The notes below the pieces were generated by a model, which saw only the letters and a list, made by a program, of their open reading frames with translations, had not been told where the DNA came from and searched no databases. DNA of 64,000 nucleotides from NCBI RefSeq assembly GCF_026965555.1, contig NZ_CP114040.1:5518001-5582000 (forward strand), in the 5' to 3' direction. Each line of letters starts with the position of its first letter. Positions within the stretch are counted from its first letter, which is position 1. This DNA comes from Nannocystis punicea (lineage in GTDB: Bacteria; Myxococcota_A; Polyangia; Nannocystales; Nannocystaceae). Position numbers and translations under genes: made by a program. Below are positions 15,942 to 24,612 of this stretch, in pieces.

Positions 15942-17201
15942 ATGACGACCCGGGCCGACCCGCGCCTCGACCTGTCCTGTGAGACATCCGGCCTGCAGCC
16001 GCGCCCGCCGGGCACCTTCGAGGTGCTGGCGCAGGCGCCGGGCTCACCGGCGCGGGCGGGGCGCCTGTGGACGGCGCACGGCCCGATCGACACCCCGTGC
16101 TTCATGCCGGTCGGCACCTACGGCGCGGTCAAGGGCCTCGACGCCGACGACCTGCGCGAGGTCGGGGCGCAGATCATCCTCGGCAACTCGTACCACCTGG
16201 GTCACCGGCCCGGCGCCGCCCGCGTCGCCGCGCTCGGCGGCCTCCACCGCATGATGGCGTGGGACCGGCCGATCCTCACCGACAGCGGCGGCTTCCAGGT
16301 GTTCAGCCTGCGCGGCCTGCAGAAGATCGACGACGCCGGGGTCTCCTATCAGACCCATTTCGACGGCTCGCGCCACCGCATGACCCCCGAGAGCGTGCTC
16401 GCCACCCAGGCCGCGCTCGGCTCCGACATCTGCATGATCCTCGACCATTGCCCGCCGGCCGACGCGGAGCCCGCGCTGATCCGCGCGGCGGTCGACCGCA
16501 GCACGCGCTGGGCGGAGGAGGCGGCGCGCCGGCGCGGGGAGATCCTGCAGCCGGGCCAGCTGTGCTTCGGCATCGTCCAGGGCGGCACGAACGTCGCCCT
16601 GCGGCGCGAGCACCTCAAGGCGCTGGCGGACCTGCCGTTCGAGGGCCTCGCGCTCGGCGGCCTCAGCGTCGGCGAGCCGATCCCCGAGATGCACGCCACG
16701 ATGGCCGCCATCGGCCCGGAGATGCCGCAGGACCGCCCGCGCTACGTGATGGGCATCGGCACCCCGCACGACCTGCTGGCCGCGGTGAGCTCCGGCATCG
16801 ACATGTTCGACTGCGTCATGCCGACCCGCCACGCCCGCAACGGCCAGCTGTTCACGTTCTCGGGCCGGCTGAACATCCGCCAGGCCCGCTTCCGCGACGA
16901 CGACGCCCCGATCGACGCCGCCTGCGGCTGCCGCTGCTGCGCGCGCTACAGCCGGGCCTATCTGCGCCACCTCCACGAGCAGAACGAGCCGCTGTACGGC
17001 CGCCTGGCGACGATCCACAACCTGTACTTTTATCAACAATGGGTGGGCGCCCTCCGGCGCGCCTTGCGCTTCGGCCGCTTCGAGGCCCTCCGGAGCGAAT
17101 TTTCATCCATTATTTCCACCGTTTACGCCGAGGGCGCGGCGGGCGAGGGCACCGTCGACGGGGTCGCCGACGCCGCCCTCGCCGCGCCGGAACCGGCGTG
17201 A
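15942..17201 (+). CDS. tgt: tRNA-guanine transglycosylase
   Basis: The 419-residue enzyme exchanges guanine-34 of Asp, Asn, His and Tyr tRNAs for the queuosine precursor preQ1. The catalytic acid/base Asp lies in LTDSGGFQVFSL (about 113) and the nucleophile Asp in MFDCVMPTRHARNGQ (about 289). The zinc site is CGCRCCARYSRAYL with a later HNL histidine. The usual FDEC/FDEN stretch reads MILDHCPP here, so the Glu after the Asp is replaced by His. The ATG at 15942 is chosen; a GTG at 15888 overlapping the previous stop would add 18 residues. It stands directly ahead of yajC-secD-secF, a common bacterial order. Confidence 0.95.
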   Translation: MTTRADPRLDLSCETSGLQPRPPGTFEVLAQAPGSPARAGRLWTAHGPIDTPCFMPVGTYGAVKGLDADDLREVGAQIILGNSYHLGHRPGAARVAALGGLHRMMAWDRPILTDSGGFQVFSLRGLQKIDDAGVSYQTHFDGSRHRMTPESVLATQAALGSDICMILDHCPPADAEPALIRAAVDRSTRWAEEAARRRGEILQPGQLCFGIVQGGTNVALRREHLKALADLPFEGLALGGLSVGEPIPEMHATMAAIGPEMPQDRPRYVMGIGTPHDLLAAVSSGIDMFDCVMPTRHARNGQLFTFSGRLNIRQARFRDDDAPIDAACGCRCCARYSRAYLRHLHEQNEPLYGRLATIHNLYFYQQWVGALRRALRFGRFEALRSEFSSIISTVYAEGAAGEGTVDGVADAALAAPEPA

Positions 17202-17208
17202 CAGGCCC

Positions 17209-17226
17209 GGGGTTCTTTGGTACCCC
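17209..17226 (+). terminator. small hairpin after tgt
   Basis: GGGGT and ACCCC (17209-17213 and 17222-17226) can pair around an 8-nt loop, starting 8 nt after the tgt stop. There is no T tract, so it may be an attenuating or processing hairpin, or nothing. Confidence 0.25.
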
Positions 17227-17300
17227 CCTGCGACCGGTGACCGGCCTGCGTTTTTGCACGCGTCGGCCGCCCGCGGCGGCGTCAGAACGCAGGTGCCCCC

Positions 17301-17669
17301 GTGGATACTCCCGTCCGGACCATCGCCATGCTCGCCACCATCCTCGCCCAGGCCCCCGCCGCTTCGAACCCGCTCAGCGGGTTCATCGTCCCGATCCTGA
17401 TGTTCGCGGCCATCTACTTCATCTTGATCCGCCCGATGGGCAAGCAAGAGAAGGAGCGGAAGTCGAGGCTCGACAAGCTGGCCGCGGGCGACTCCGTGCG
17501 GCTCACCGGCGGCATCATCGGCCGCATCAGCAGCATCGACGGTCCGACCGCGATGGTCGAGGTCGCGGAGCGGGTCAAGCTCAAGGTCCTGCGGGCCGAG
17601 ATCGCGGACCGCTACGACCCCGAGGCGGCGACGGCCAAGCCCGAGGCCGGCGCGGCGGCTCCCAAGTGA
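17301..17669 (+). CDS. yajC: preprotein translocase accessory subunit YajC
   Basis: The 122-residue protein has one TM helix (GFIVPILMFAAIYFILIRPM, about 27-46) and a basic cytoplasmic region with RLTGGIIGRISSIDG, the family's conserved TGGI.G.I pattern. YajC is a small partner of the SecDF complex in the inner membrane. The GTG at 17301 has AGG-rich sequence before it. An in-frame ATG at 17328 gives a 113-residue form closer to the usual length, so the start is uncertain. secD begins 30 bp downstream. Confidence 0.93.
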   Translation: MDTPVRTIAMLATILAQAPAASNPLSGFIVPILMFAAIYFILIRPMGKQEKERKSRLDKLAAGDSVRLTGGIIGRISSIDGPTAMVEVAERVKLKVLRAEIADRYDPEAATAKPEAGAAAPK

Positions 17670-17699
17670 GGAATTTTCGGCAGGAAGCAAGGCGGACCG

Positions 17700-19841
17700 A
17701 TGCGTAAGTTCCTCAAGACCAAGGCCCTGCTGCTCCTCCTCATGGTCGCGACCGCGGTCATGATGGTGGTGCCGTCCATCGCACAGATCCTCGGCACCGA
17801 CAAAGAACTGCCGGGCTGGCTCACCAGCACCTTCGACAATCGCTTCAAGCTCGGCCTCGACCTCCAGGGCGGCCTGCACCTCGAGTACTCGGTCGCCGTC
17901 GACGAGGCGCTCGAGAACAAGCTCGACCAGATCGCGGCCGAGCTCGAGGCCGGCTTCAAGGAGAAGAAGGGCGTCGTCGTCGACATCGAGCGCATCGGCA
18001 TCGACCGCCTCGACATCAAGTTCCCCGACGCGGCGCAGGTGGCCACCGCCGAGGACGACGTCATGGGCGTCGCGCTGACCGACATGGAGCGCGTCGACAC
18101 CCAGGACGAGTCGGCGGGCGTCATCCACCTCAAGATGTCGGACCAGCGGATCGGCGAGCACCGCTCGCACGCGGTCGCGCAGGCGCTCGAGACGGTGCGC
18201 CGCCGCATCGACGCGATGGGCATCGCCGAGCCCAACATCTACCCGAAGAACCGCCAGATCGTGATCGAGCTGCCGGGCCTGTCGGACACCACCACCGAGA
18301 TCAAGGCGGCGCGTCACGAGGTCGAGGACCGCCTGCGGCCGCTGCTGCAGCAGGCCGGCGCCAACCAGGTCATCCTCGCCGACAGCGACGAGGATCCGGG
18401 CGCCTTCCGCGTCACGCTGACCGACAAGGTCGCGCGCGACATGCTGCACCAGCTGTTCGCCGGCAAGATGATCGAGCAGACGATCATCGACGAGCGGCTC
18501 GGCACCGGCGTCGAGCTCGAGATCCTGCCCGACGATCCGGGCCGGCCGTCCGCGCCCGACACCGTCGAGGTCAAGCTCAGCGAGCGCTCGCGCGACAACA
18601 TCCTCGAGGGCTCGTCCGACTTCCGCCGCCTGCTCAAGGTGGTCGAGCGCGCGGCCGTGCTCGAGATGCGCATGGTCGACGACGAGCTGCCGTTCGGGCC
18701 GGGTCAGCGCAACTACTTCCAGGCGCTGCTCGAGGGCGGCCAGATCGGCCCCGGCAGGGGCATCAGCGTCAACAAGCTGTCCAACTACGGCAGCCCGAAG
18801 GGCCACAACGTCGAGAACGTGTGGGCCTTCTACGCCAAGGACCGCAAGACGCTCGAGGACTTCTTCAACCAGCTGCCGGCGCAGTGGCGCCTGCCGGCCT
18901 CGCACCTGGTCGCCTACGGGCCCGACTCGGTGGTCATCCGCGGCGAGCCGACCCGGGTGTGGCGCACGTACATCGTCAAGGCGCGCGCCGAGGTCACCGG
19001 CGAGAGCATCCTGGCGGCCAACGTCAGCCCCGACCCGCAGACCGGCCTGCCGGGCGTCGACCTCAAGCTCGACCGCCTCGGCGCCGACCGCTTCGAGCAG
19101 ATGTCGGGCGACAACATCGGCCGTCGCATGGCGATCATGCTCGACGACGCGGTCATGTCCGACCCGGTCTTCAACGACCGGATCCCCGGCGGCAACGTCC
19201 GCATCACCGTCGGCGAGACGCCCGGGCAGAGCGTCCGCGACACCGCCAACGACCTGGTCAAGGTGCTGAAGTCGGGCAGCCTGCCGGCGCGCCTGGTCAA
19301 GGAGTTCGAGATCCGCGTCGGCGCCGACCTCGGCAAAGACGCGGTCGAGAGCGGCTTCTGGGCCTTCGTCGTCGGCCTCGGCGCCGTCGTCGCCTTCATG
19401 GCCGTGTACTACCGGCTGTCGGGCCTCATCGCCGTGTTCGCCCTGGTGCTCAACGTGCTGCTGATCCTGGCGGCCATGGCGTTCTTCCAGGCGACGCTGA
19501 CCTTGCCCGGCATCGCCGGCATCGTCCTCACGCTCGGCATGGCGGTCGACGCCAACGTCATCATCTACGAGCGCATCCGTGAGCTCGTGCGCGAGGGCTA
19601 CACCGCCCGCGCCGCCATCGAGGCCGGCTACGACCGAGCCTTCACCACCATCCTCGACTCGCAGCTGACCACGGCGATCGCCGGCGTCGTGCTGTGGCAG
19701 TACGGCTCGGGCCCCATCCGCGGCTTCGCCATCACCCTGCTGATCGGCATCGCCACCTCGATCTTCACCGCGGTGTTCTGCACGCGCCTCTTCTTCGACT
19801 TCCAGGCCAACCGCCGCGGCTTCGACCGCGTGTCCATCTGA
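17700..19841 (+). CDS. secD: protein translocase subunit SecD
   Basis: The 713-residue inner-membrane protein uses the proton gradient to pull secreted proteins through SecYEG. It has an N-terminal TM helix (about 8-30) and the conserved RFKLGLDLQGGLHLEY motif. A large periplasmic P1 region (about 60-540) follows, then five TM helices near the C-terminus, including GLGAVVAFMAVYY and the conserved TLGMAVDANVIIYERIRE. It is longer than the E. coli protein (about 615 residues) because of insertions in the periplasmic part. A GGAAG stretch precedes the ATG. secF follows 11 bp later. The 14-bp dispersed repeat is absent. Confidence 0.97.
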   Translation: MRKFLKTKALLLLLMVATAVMMVVPSIAQILGTDKELPGWLTSTFDNRFKLGLDLQGGLHLEYSVAVDEALENKLDQIAAELEAGFKEKKGVVVDIERIGIDRLDIKFPDAAQVATAEDDVMGVALTDMERVDTQDESAGVIHLKMSDQRIGEHRSHAVAQALETVRRRIDAMGIAEPNIYPKNRQIVIELPGLSDTTTEIKAARHEVEDRLRPLLQQAGANQVILADSDEDPGAFRVTLTDKVARDMLHQLFAGKMIEQTIIDERLGTGVELEILPDDPGRPSAPDTVEVKLSERSRDNILEGSSDFRRLLKVVERAAVLEMRMVDDELPFGPGQRNYFQALLEGGQIGPGRGISVNKLSNYGSPKGHNVENVWAFYAKDRKTLEDFFNQLPAQWRLPASHLVAYGPDSVVIRGEPTRVWRTYIVKARAEVTGESILAANVSPDPQTGLPGVDLKLDRLGADRFEQMSGDNIGRRMAIMLDDAVMSDPVFNDRIPGGNVRITVGETPGQSVRDTANDLVKVLKSGSLPARLVKEFEIRVGADLGKDAVESGFWAFVVGLGAVVAFMAVYYRLSGLIAVFALVLNVLLILAAMAFFQATLTLPGIAGIVLTLGMAVDANVIIYERIRELVREGYTARAAIEAGYDRAFTTILDSQLTTAIAGVVLWQYGSGPIRGFAITLLIGIATSIFTAVFCTRLFFDFQANRRGFDRVSI

Positions 19842-19852
19842 GGCACACCACC

Positions 19853-21262
19853 ATGGCGCAGAAGTTCTTCGAGCTCATTCCGCCAGGCACGCGGTTCCCC
19901 TTCGTCAAGTCGGCGAAGTACTTCATCGCGTTGTCGGCCGTGCTGATGGTCATCAGCATCGCCACGATGGCCTACAACTTCAGCTCGCGCGGGTCGGCGC
20001 TGAACTTCGGCATCGACTTCGCCGGCGGCTCCTCGGTCCGCCTGCAGCTCGCGCCCGGCAAGGATGTCCCGATCCAGGAGGTCCGCGAGGCGCTCGACGC
20101 CGCCGGCTTCGAGGGCGCCTCCGCGGTCACGGTCCCCGACGCGGACAACCAGATCATCGCCCACGTCAAGGACGTGGCCTCGATCGACATGGCCACCGCC
20201 AAGGGCTGCGAGGAGGCCGTCAAGGCCTACCCGAAGGCCAAGCTCAAGCGCCCGATGTCGTACCAGGAGGGCGCGAGCAAGATGTTCTTCGTGTTCGAGT
20301 CACCGCCGGTGTACAGCGAGCTCGAGGCGCTGCTCACCAAGGCCGGCTGCGAGGGCAAGGTCGACAAGGGCACCGGCAAGCAGGACGAGTTCCCGGTCGA
20401 GGTCAGCCTGGTCGGCATGGGCTTCAAGATCCAGGACGAGCTCAACAAGGCGCTCGGCGCCGGCACGGTCACCGAGATCGTGTCGTCGGAGACCGTCGGC
20501 GCCAAGGTTGGCAGCCAGCTCAAGGCCGACGGCGTCAAGTCGCTGCTGTACGCGCTCGGCTTCATCTTCCTCTACGTGATGCTGCGCTTCGACCTGCGCT
20601 TCGCGCCAGGCGGCATCATCGCCCTCGCGCACGACGCGTTCATCACGGTCGGCGCGTTCGCGCTGACGTGGAAGGAGTTCAACCTCCAGACCATCGCCGC
20701 GCTGCTGACGATCGTCGGCTACTCGATCAACGACACCATCGTCGTGTTCGACCGCATCCGCGAGCGCGTGGCGCTGAGCCGCGACACGCCGATCGAAGAG
20801 ACCACCGACGTCGCGCTCAACGAGACCCTGAGCCGCACGATCCTCACCTCGGGCACGACGCTGCTGGTGGTGCTGGCGACCTGGGCCCTCGGCAAGGGCT
20901 CGATCAAGGACTTCGCGTTCGCGCTGATGATCGGCATCGTCGTCGGCACGTACTCGTCGCTGTTCATCGCCTGCCCGGTCTTCTTGTGGGTCAACCGCCG
21001 CTTCTACGGCGGGGAGGGCCACCTGCTGACGGCCGAGGACGCCGCGGCGACGGTCGACCCGGGCACGGTGCTGGCGGCCGAGAACGCCGAGGTCGACGAG
21101 GCCACCGGTCGCGCGATCGGGGACCTGCGGGCCGAGGCGGCCGCCAGGGCCGAGGCGCAGGGCGAGGGCGAGGCAGCGAAGGGGCAAGGCGTGGGTGCGG
21201 AGGACGGAGACGAACCGGCCAAGGCCAGCCGCCGCCGCCGCCGCCAGCGGCCGCAGAGCTGA
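19853..21262 (+). CDS. secF: protein translocase subunit SecF
   Basis: The 469-residue inner-membrane partner of SecD shows NFGIDFAGGSSVRLQL after the first TM helix and the signature GYSINDTIVVFDRIRE in the C-terminal membrane block. It is much longer than typical SecF (about 300-320 residues). There is an extra periplasmic insertion at about 110-210 and a charged, Ala/Glu-rich cytoplasmic tail ending in an Arg cluster (SRRRRRQRPQS). The start MAQKFFELIPPGTRFPFV is the first ATG after secD. recJ follows 18 bp later. Confidence 0.97.
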   Translation: MAQKFFELIPPGTRFPFVKSAKYFIALSAVLMVISIATMAYNFSSRGSALNFGIDFAGGSSVRLQLAPGKDVPIQEVREALDAAGFEGASAVTVPDADNQIIAHVKDVASIDMATAKGCEEAVKAYPKAKLKRPMSYQEGASKMFFVFESPPVYSELEALLTKAGCEGKVDKGTGKQDEFPVEVSLVGMGFKIQDELNKALGAGTVTEIVSSETVGAKVGSQLKADGVKSLLYALGFIFLYVMLRFDLRFAPGGIIALAHDAFITVGAFALTWKEFNLQTIAALLTIVGYSINDTIVVFDRIRERVALSRDTPIEETTDVALNETLSRTILTSGTTLLVVLATWALGKGSIKDFAFALMIGIVVGTYSSLFIACPVFLWVNRRFYGGEGHLLTAEDAAATVDPGTVLAAENAEVDEATGRAIGDLRAEAAARAEAQGEGEAAKGQGVGAEDGDEPAKASRRRRRQRPQS

Positions 21263-21280
21263 GCTCCGCGAGCCCCCCGC

Positions 21281-23071
21281 ATGAGCTCGCGGCTCGCGCT
21301 GACGAAGCCCCGCCCGGCGCAGTCCGACGCGCCCCGTCCGGCCCCGCCGCCGCTTGTCCTTCGGGGCATGTCCTCGGAGGCAGGTGAGCTGCGGGACCGC
21401 GGCGCGGCGCTCGGCGTCGGCCCGCACGCGGTCGCGCTGATGCTCCGCCGCGGCGTCACCAGCCCGGAGGCGCAGGCGCGGGTGCTGCGGCCGCGCCTCG
21501 CCGATCTGCGGGCCCCGACCGGCATGGCCGGGTTCGAGGCGGCGCTCGAGCTGCTGCAGACGGCGCAGCAGAGGCGGCTGCGGATCGGCGTGTTCGGCGA
21601 CTACGACGTCGACGGGGTCACGACCACGGCGATCCTCACCACCTACCTCGAGGCGCTCGGCATGGACGTGGTCGCGCGCGCGGCCTCGCGTGAGGGCGGC
21701 TACGGGCTGCAGGTCGAGGACGCGCGGGCGCTGCGCGAGGCGGGGGCGCAGGTCGTGCTCACCGGCGACTGCGGGACGTCCGATCACGACGCGCTCGCCT
21801 GGCTCGAAGGACAGGGCATCCCGACCGCGGTGATCGATCACCACCAGGTGCCCGAGCGCATGCCGCCGGCGCGGGCGCTGCTCAACCCGCACCAGCCCGG
21901 CTGCGGGTTCCCGTTCAAGGGCCTGTGCAGCGCCGGGGTGGCGTTCTACCTGTGCGCGTCGCTGCGCAGCGCGATGGCCCGGAAGACCCAGAGCGCGCTG
22001 CCCGACCCGCGCGCGTGGCTCGACCTCGTCGCGCTCGGCACGATCTGCGACATGGTCCCGCTGGTCGACGAGAACCGGATCCTGGTGCGCCACGGGCTCG
22101 GCGTGATCGCGTCGCGCCGCCGGCCCGGGGTGCGGGCGCTGCTCGAGGCCGCCGGCGTCGGCGAGGACGACCCGATCGACGAGACACACCTCGGCTTCCG
22201 CCTCGGACCGCGCCTCAACGCGCCGGGTCGCCTCGGGCCGGCCGAGCCGTCGCTGCTGCTGCTGCGCGCGCGCAGCTCGGTCGAGGCGCGGGCGATGGCC
22301 GAGCGGGTCGAGCACTTCAACATCCACCGCCGCGAGCACCAGGACGCGATCGTCCGCGAGGCGCTGGCCAAGCTGGCGGCCGATCCCCGCACGCCGGAGC
22401 GGCGCGGGATCGTGGTCGCCGGCGATTCGTGGCTCCACGGGATCGTCGGCATCGCGGCCGCCGGGGTGGTGGCGCAGTACCGGCGGCCGGCGCTGGTGCT
22501 GGCCGTCGATCGCGCGCGCGGGGAGGCCCGCGGGTCGGCGCGCACGGCCGGCGACATCGACGTCCACGCCGCGCTGCGCGCCTGCGCGCCGTATCTGCGG
22601 CGGTTCGGCGGCCACCGGGCGGCCGCGGGGGTGAGCCTCGACCCGGCCCAGATCCCGCAGCTCATCGAGGCCTTCGACGCGGCGGTGGCCGACCAGATCC
22701 GCGAGCGGCAGCTCGGCGAGCCGGCGCTCGAACACGACGGGCTGTTGCCGTTCGAGGCCATCGACGAGCCGCTCCTGGTCGATCTGGAGCAGCTCGCGCC
22801 CTACGGGGTCGGGTTCGCGCCGCCGCGGTTCCTGTGCGAGGACGCGGTGATCGAGCGGGTGCGGGTGCTGAAGGGCCGGCACCTGTCGCTGGCCCTGCGG
22901 CAGGGCCGGGTGGGCTTCGAGGCCATCGCCTTCGGCCAGGCCGCGGCCCACCCGAACCTCGCGCCGGGCGAGCGGGTGGCGTTCCTGTTCGTGCCGCTGC
23001 GCTCCAGTTTCCGCGGCCGGGTGCGGCTCCAGCTGATGGTCGAGTCGATGTGGCCGGCGCGCGGGTTTTGA
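21281..23071 (+). CDS. recJ: single-stranded-DNA exonuclease RecJ
   Basis: The 596-residue enzyme degrades single-stranded DNA 5' to 3' in recombination and repair. The DHH phosphoesterase motifs are visible: GVFGDYDVDGVTTTAIL (about 105), GDCGTSDHDAL, VIDHHQVPE (DHH about 186-188) and LVALGTICDMVPL. The DHHA1 part has GSARTAGDIDVHAALRAC and FGGHRAAAGVS, and an OB-like C-terminal domain follows. The first 30 residues form a Pro/Arg-rich extension followed by a 14-bp-repeat pair (GCATGTCCTCGGAG, GCAGGTG), so the true start could be MSSEAGEL near 21368. It lies in tandem with secDF, as in related genomes. Confidence 0.95.
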   Translation: MSSRLALTKPRPAQSDAPRPAPPPLVLRGMSSEAGELRDRGAALGVGPHAVALMLRRGVTSPEAQARVLRPRLADLRAPTGMAGFEAALELLQTAQQRRLRIGVFGDYDVDGVTTTAILTTYLEALGMDVVARAASREGGYGLQVEDARALREAGAQVVLTGDCGTSDHDALAWLEGQGIPTAVIDHHQVPERMPPARALLNPHQPGCGFPFKGLCSAGVAFYLCASLRSAMARKTQSALPDPRAWLDLVALGTICDMVPLVDENRILVRHGLGVIASRRRPGVRALLEAAGVGEDDPIDETHLGFRLGPRLNAPGRLGPAEPSLLLLRARSSVEARAMAERVEHFNIHRREHQDAIVREALAKLAADPRTPERRGIVVAGDSWLHGIVGIAAAGVVAQYRRPALVLAVDRARGEARGSARTAGDIDVHAALRACAPYLRRFGGHRAAAGVSLDPAQIPQLIEAFDAAVADQIRERQLGEPALEHDGLLPFEAIDEPLLVDLEQLAPYGVGFAPPRFLCEDAVIERVRVLKGRHLSLALRQGRVGFEAIAFGQAAAHPNLAPGERVAFLFVPLRSSFRGRVRLQLMVESMWPARGF

Positions 23072-23091
23072 CGCCCCGATCCCCTCGGCGC

Positions 23092-23097
23092 TACACT
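23092..23097 (+). promoter_or_regulatory. -10-like hexamer before the 23104 ATG
   Basis: TACACT ends 6 nt before the ATG at 23104. Confidence 0.42.
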
Positions 23098-23103
23098 CAT
23101 GGG

Positions 23104-24021
23104 ATGACGGTGTTTCGGTTGCGGTCCCGACGCGTGACGGCGCCCCGCGTGACGGCTCTCGCGGTGAGCCTGATCCTCGCCTGCGGAGCTCGCAGCGGTC
23201 CGACCGACGAGGACACCGACGGCGGCACCGGCGTGCAACCGGTCGATCCGCGCGAGGGTGGCTGCGACAACCCGATCGTCCTGCCGCTCGCCAACATCGA
23301 GGTCCGCGGGCGGTTGCAGGGGCCGAGCCGCGTCGAGGGGTGGTGCGGCGACGGCATCAACGACGCCGGCGCCGAGGACACGTACCTCATCACGCCGGCG
23401 ACCGACACCGACGTGTTGTTGTTGATGCAGCCGAGCACCGAGTTCACGCCGACGCTCCGGGTCACGCGCGACGGCTGCTACATGGACGAGGCCAACCTGC
23501 CGCGGGTGTGCGCGGCGCCCTACGGCGACGTCCCGTTCCGCCACTTCTTCGCCCAGGCCGGCCACGAGTACTTCGTCACCGTCGACTCGCCGGAGGGCAC
23601 CGACGGTCACTACGCGATGCAGGTGGTGTACACGGCGCCGCCGATCGAGGGCTGCACGATCCACTCGACGCAGATCGACCAGGAGATCGGCGGCTTGTTC
23701 ACGTGGAGTAACGTGTTGGGCGGGCGCGCCGGATCGGTCGACGGCCGCTGCGGGGGACCTGGCGCGGAGAACATGTTCCAGCTCAACGTGTTCACGCCCG
23801 GCGCGATCACCTTCACCGTCACCGCCGACGTCTCGTTCGCGCCGGTCCTCAGCATCCGCACCGGCTGCGGCGGCTCGACCGAGCTGACCTGCACCTCGAT
23901 GGTGGAGCAGGGCTCCCCGAACTTCTCGCTGACCTGGGAATTCCAGCCGGGCGTCTACTTCGTGGTCATCGACCAGAACGACGTGCTCGGCGGGTCCTAC
24001 ACGCTCGACGTGGCCTCCTAG
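23104..24021 (+). CDS. lipoprotein of unknown function
   Basis: The 305-residue product has a signal peptide with lipobox LILAC (Cys about 27), a short Asp/Gly linker, and two similar beta-rich halves. Each half contains an ADTYLI- or ENMFQL-like strand, paired cysteines and a segment like GHEYFVTVDSPEGTDGHYAM or GVYFVVIDQNDVLGGSYTLD. These recall the bacterial pre-peptidase C-terminal (PPC)-like beta-sandwich. It is probably anchored in the outer membrane. It follows recJ by 32 bp but has its own promoter-like hexamer. Confidence 0.7.
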   Translation: MTVFRLRSRRVTAPRVTALAVSLILACGARSGPTDEDTDGGTGVQPVDPREGGCDNPIVLPLANIEVRGRLQGPSRVEGWCGDGINDAGAEDTYLITPATDTDVLLLMQPSTEFTPTLRVTRDGCYMDEANLPRVCAAPYGDVPFRHFFAQAGHEYFVTVDSPEGTDGHYAMQVVYTAPPIEGCTIHSTQIDQEIGGLFTWSNVLGGRAGSVDGRCGGPGAENMFQLNVFTPGAITFTVTADVSFAPVLSIRTGCGGSTELTCTSMVEQGSPNFSLTWEFQPGVYFVVIDQNDVLGGSYTLDVAS

Positions 24022-24038
24022 CGCCCCCGGGTTCCGTC

Positions 24039-24503
24039 GTGTTCATCCGCCTCCGCGCCGCGCGACCGGAAGACTGGACCGGCAAGCTCAGCGACTTCGC
24101 CGTCGGCCTGGTGTTCCTGTCGGCCTCGGTCGCGGTGTTGCTGGCGCGCTTGCCCGACGCGTGGGTCGAGGCGGTCGACGGCCGGCACTGGATCATCCGC
24201 GTCGGGCTGATCGCGCTGCTGCTGTGGCTGAACCAGTGGGTCGGCAACCTGGTCCGCACGGTCCTGCCGCGCGCGCCGTACCTGTTCGGCCGCACCTTGA
24301 CGGTCCGCGAGCGCGGCCGCCGGGTCCGCCTGCCGGTCCGCGAGATCGCCCGCGTCTACGTCGAGCCGCGCCCGCCCGGCGAGCGCGACACCTTCGTCGT
24401 CGCGCTCAAGAACGGCGAGACCTACGACCTGTGCCCGATCGCCTGGCAGGGCGCCGCCCGCCTGTACGCCCGCCTGGCCCGCGCGCTGCCGCGGCCGCGC
24501 TGA
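24039..24503 (+). CDS. small membrane protein with PH-like domain
   Basis: The 154-residue product has two predicted TM helices (about 20-37, FAVGLVFLSASVAVLLARL, and 51-67, HWIIRVGLIALLLWLNQW). A beta-rich cytoplasmic domain (about 80-145) has strand pairs such as LTVRERGRRVRLPVREIARV and FVVALKNGETYDLCP, resembling bacterial PH (YdbT/DUF) domains. The start is a GTG 17 bp after the previous stop, so the gene is probably co-transcribed with the lipoprotein at 23104. No specific function is known. Confidence 0.65.
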   Translation: MFIRLRAARPEDWTGKLSDFAVGLVFLSASVAVLLARLPDAWVEAVDGRHWIIRVGLIALLLWLNQWVGNLVRTVLPRAPYLFGRTLTVRERGRRVRLPVREIARVYVEPRPPGERDTFVVALKNGETYDLCPIAWQGAARLYARLARALPRPR

Positions 24504-24514
24504 GCGCGAGGGCA

Positions 24515-24612
24515 GGGGCAGGTCCCTGCGGACAGGTACGAACGGGCATGTCCGTCCGAGCAGGTGCGGAAGAGCAGGTCCGATCGGGCAGGTCCGATCG
24601 GGCAGGCCGCGT
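24515..24612. repeat. pure 14-bp array between convergent genes
   Basis: CAGG or CATG occurs at 24519, 24533, 24547, 24561, 24575, 24589 and 24603, exactly every 14 bp, with units such as CAGGTCCGATCGGG. The array runs from just past the 24503 stop to the 24612 stop of the opposing gene. Confidence 0.96.
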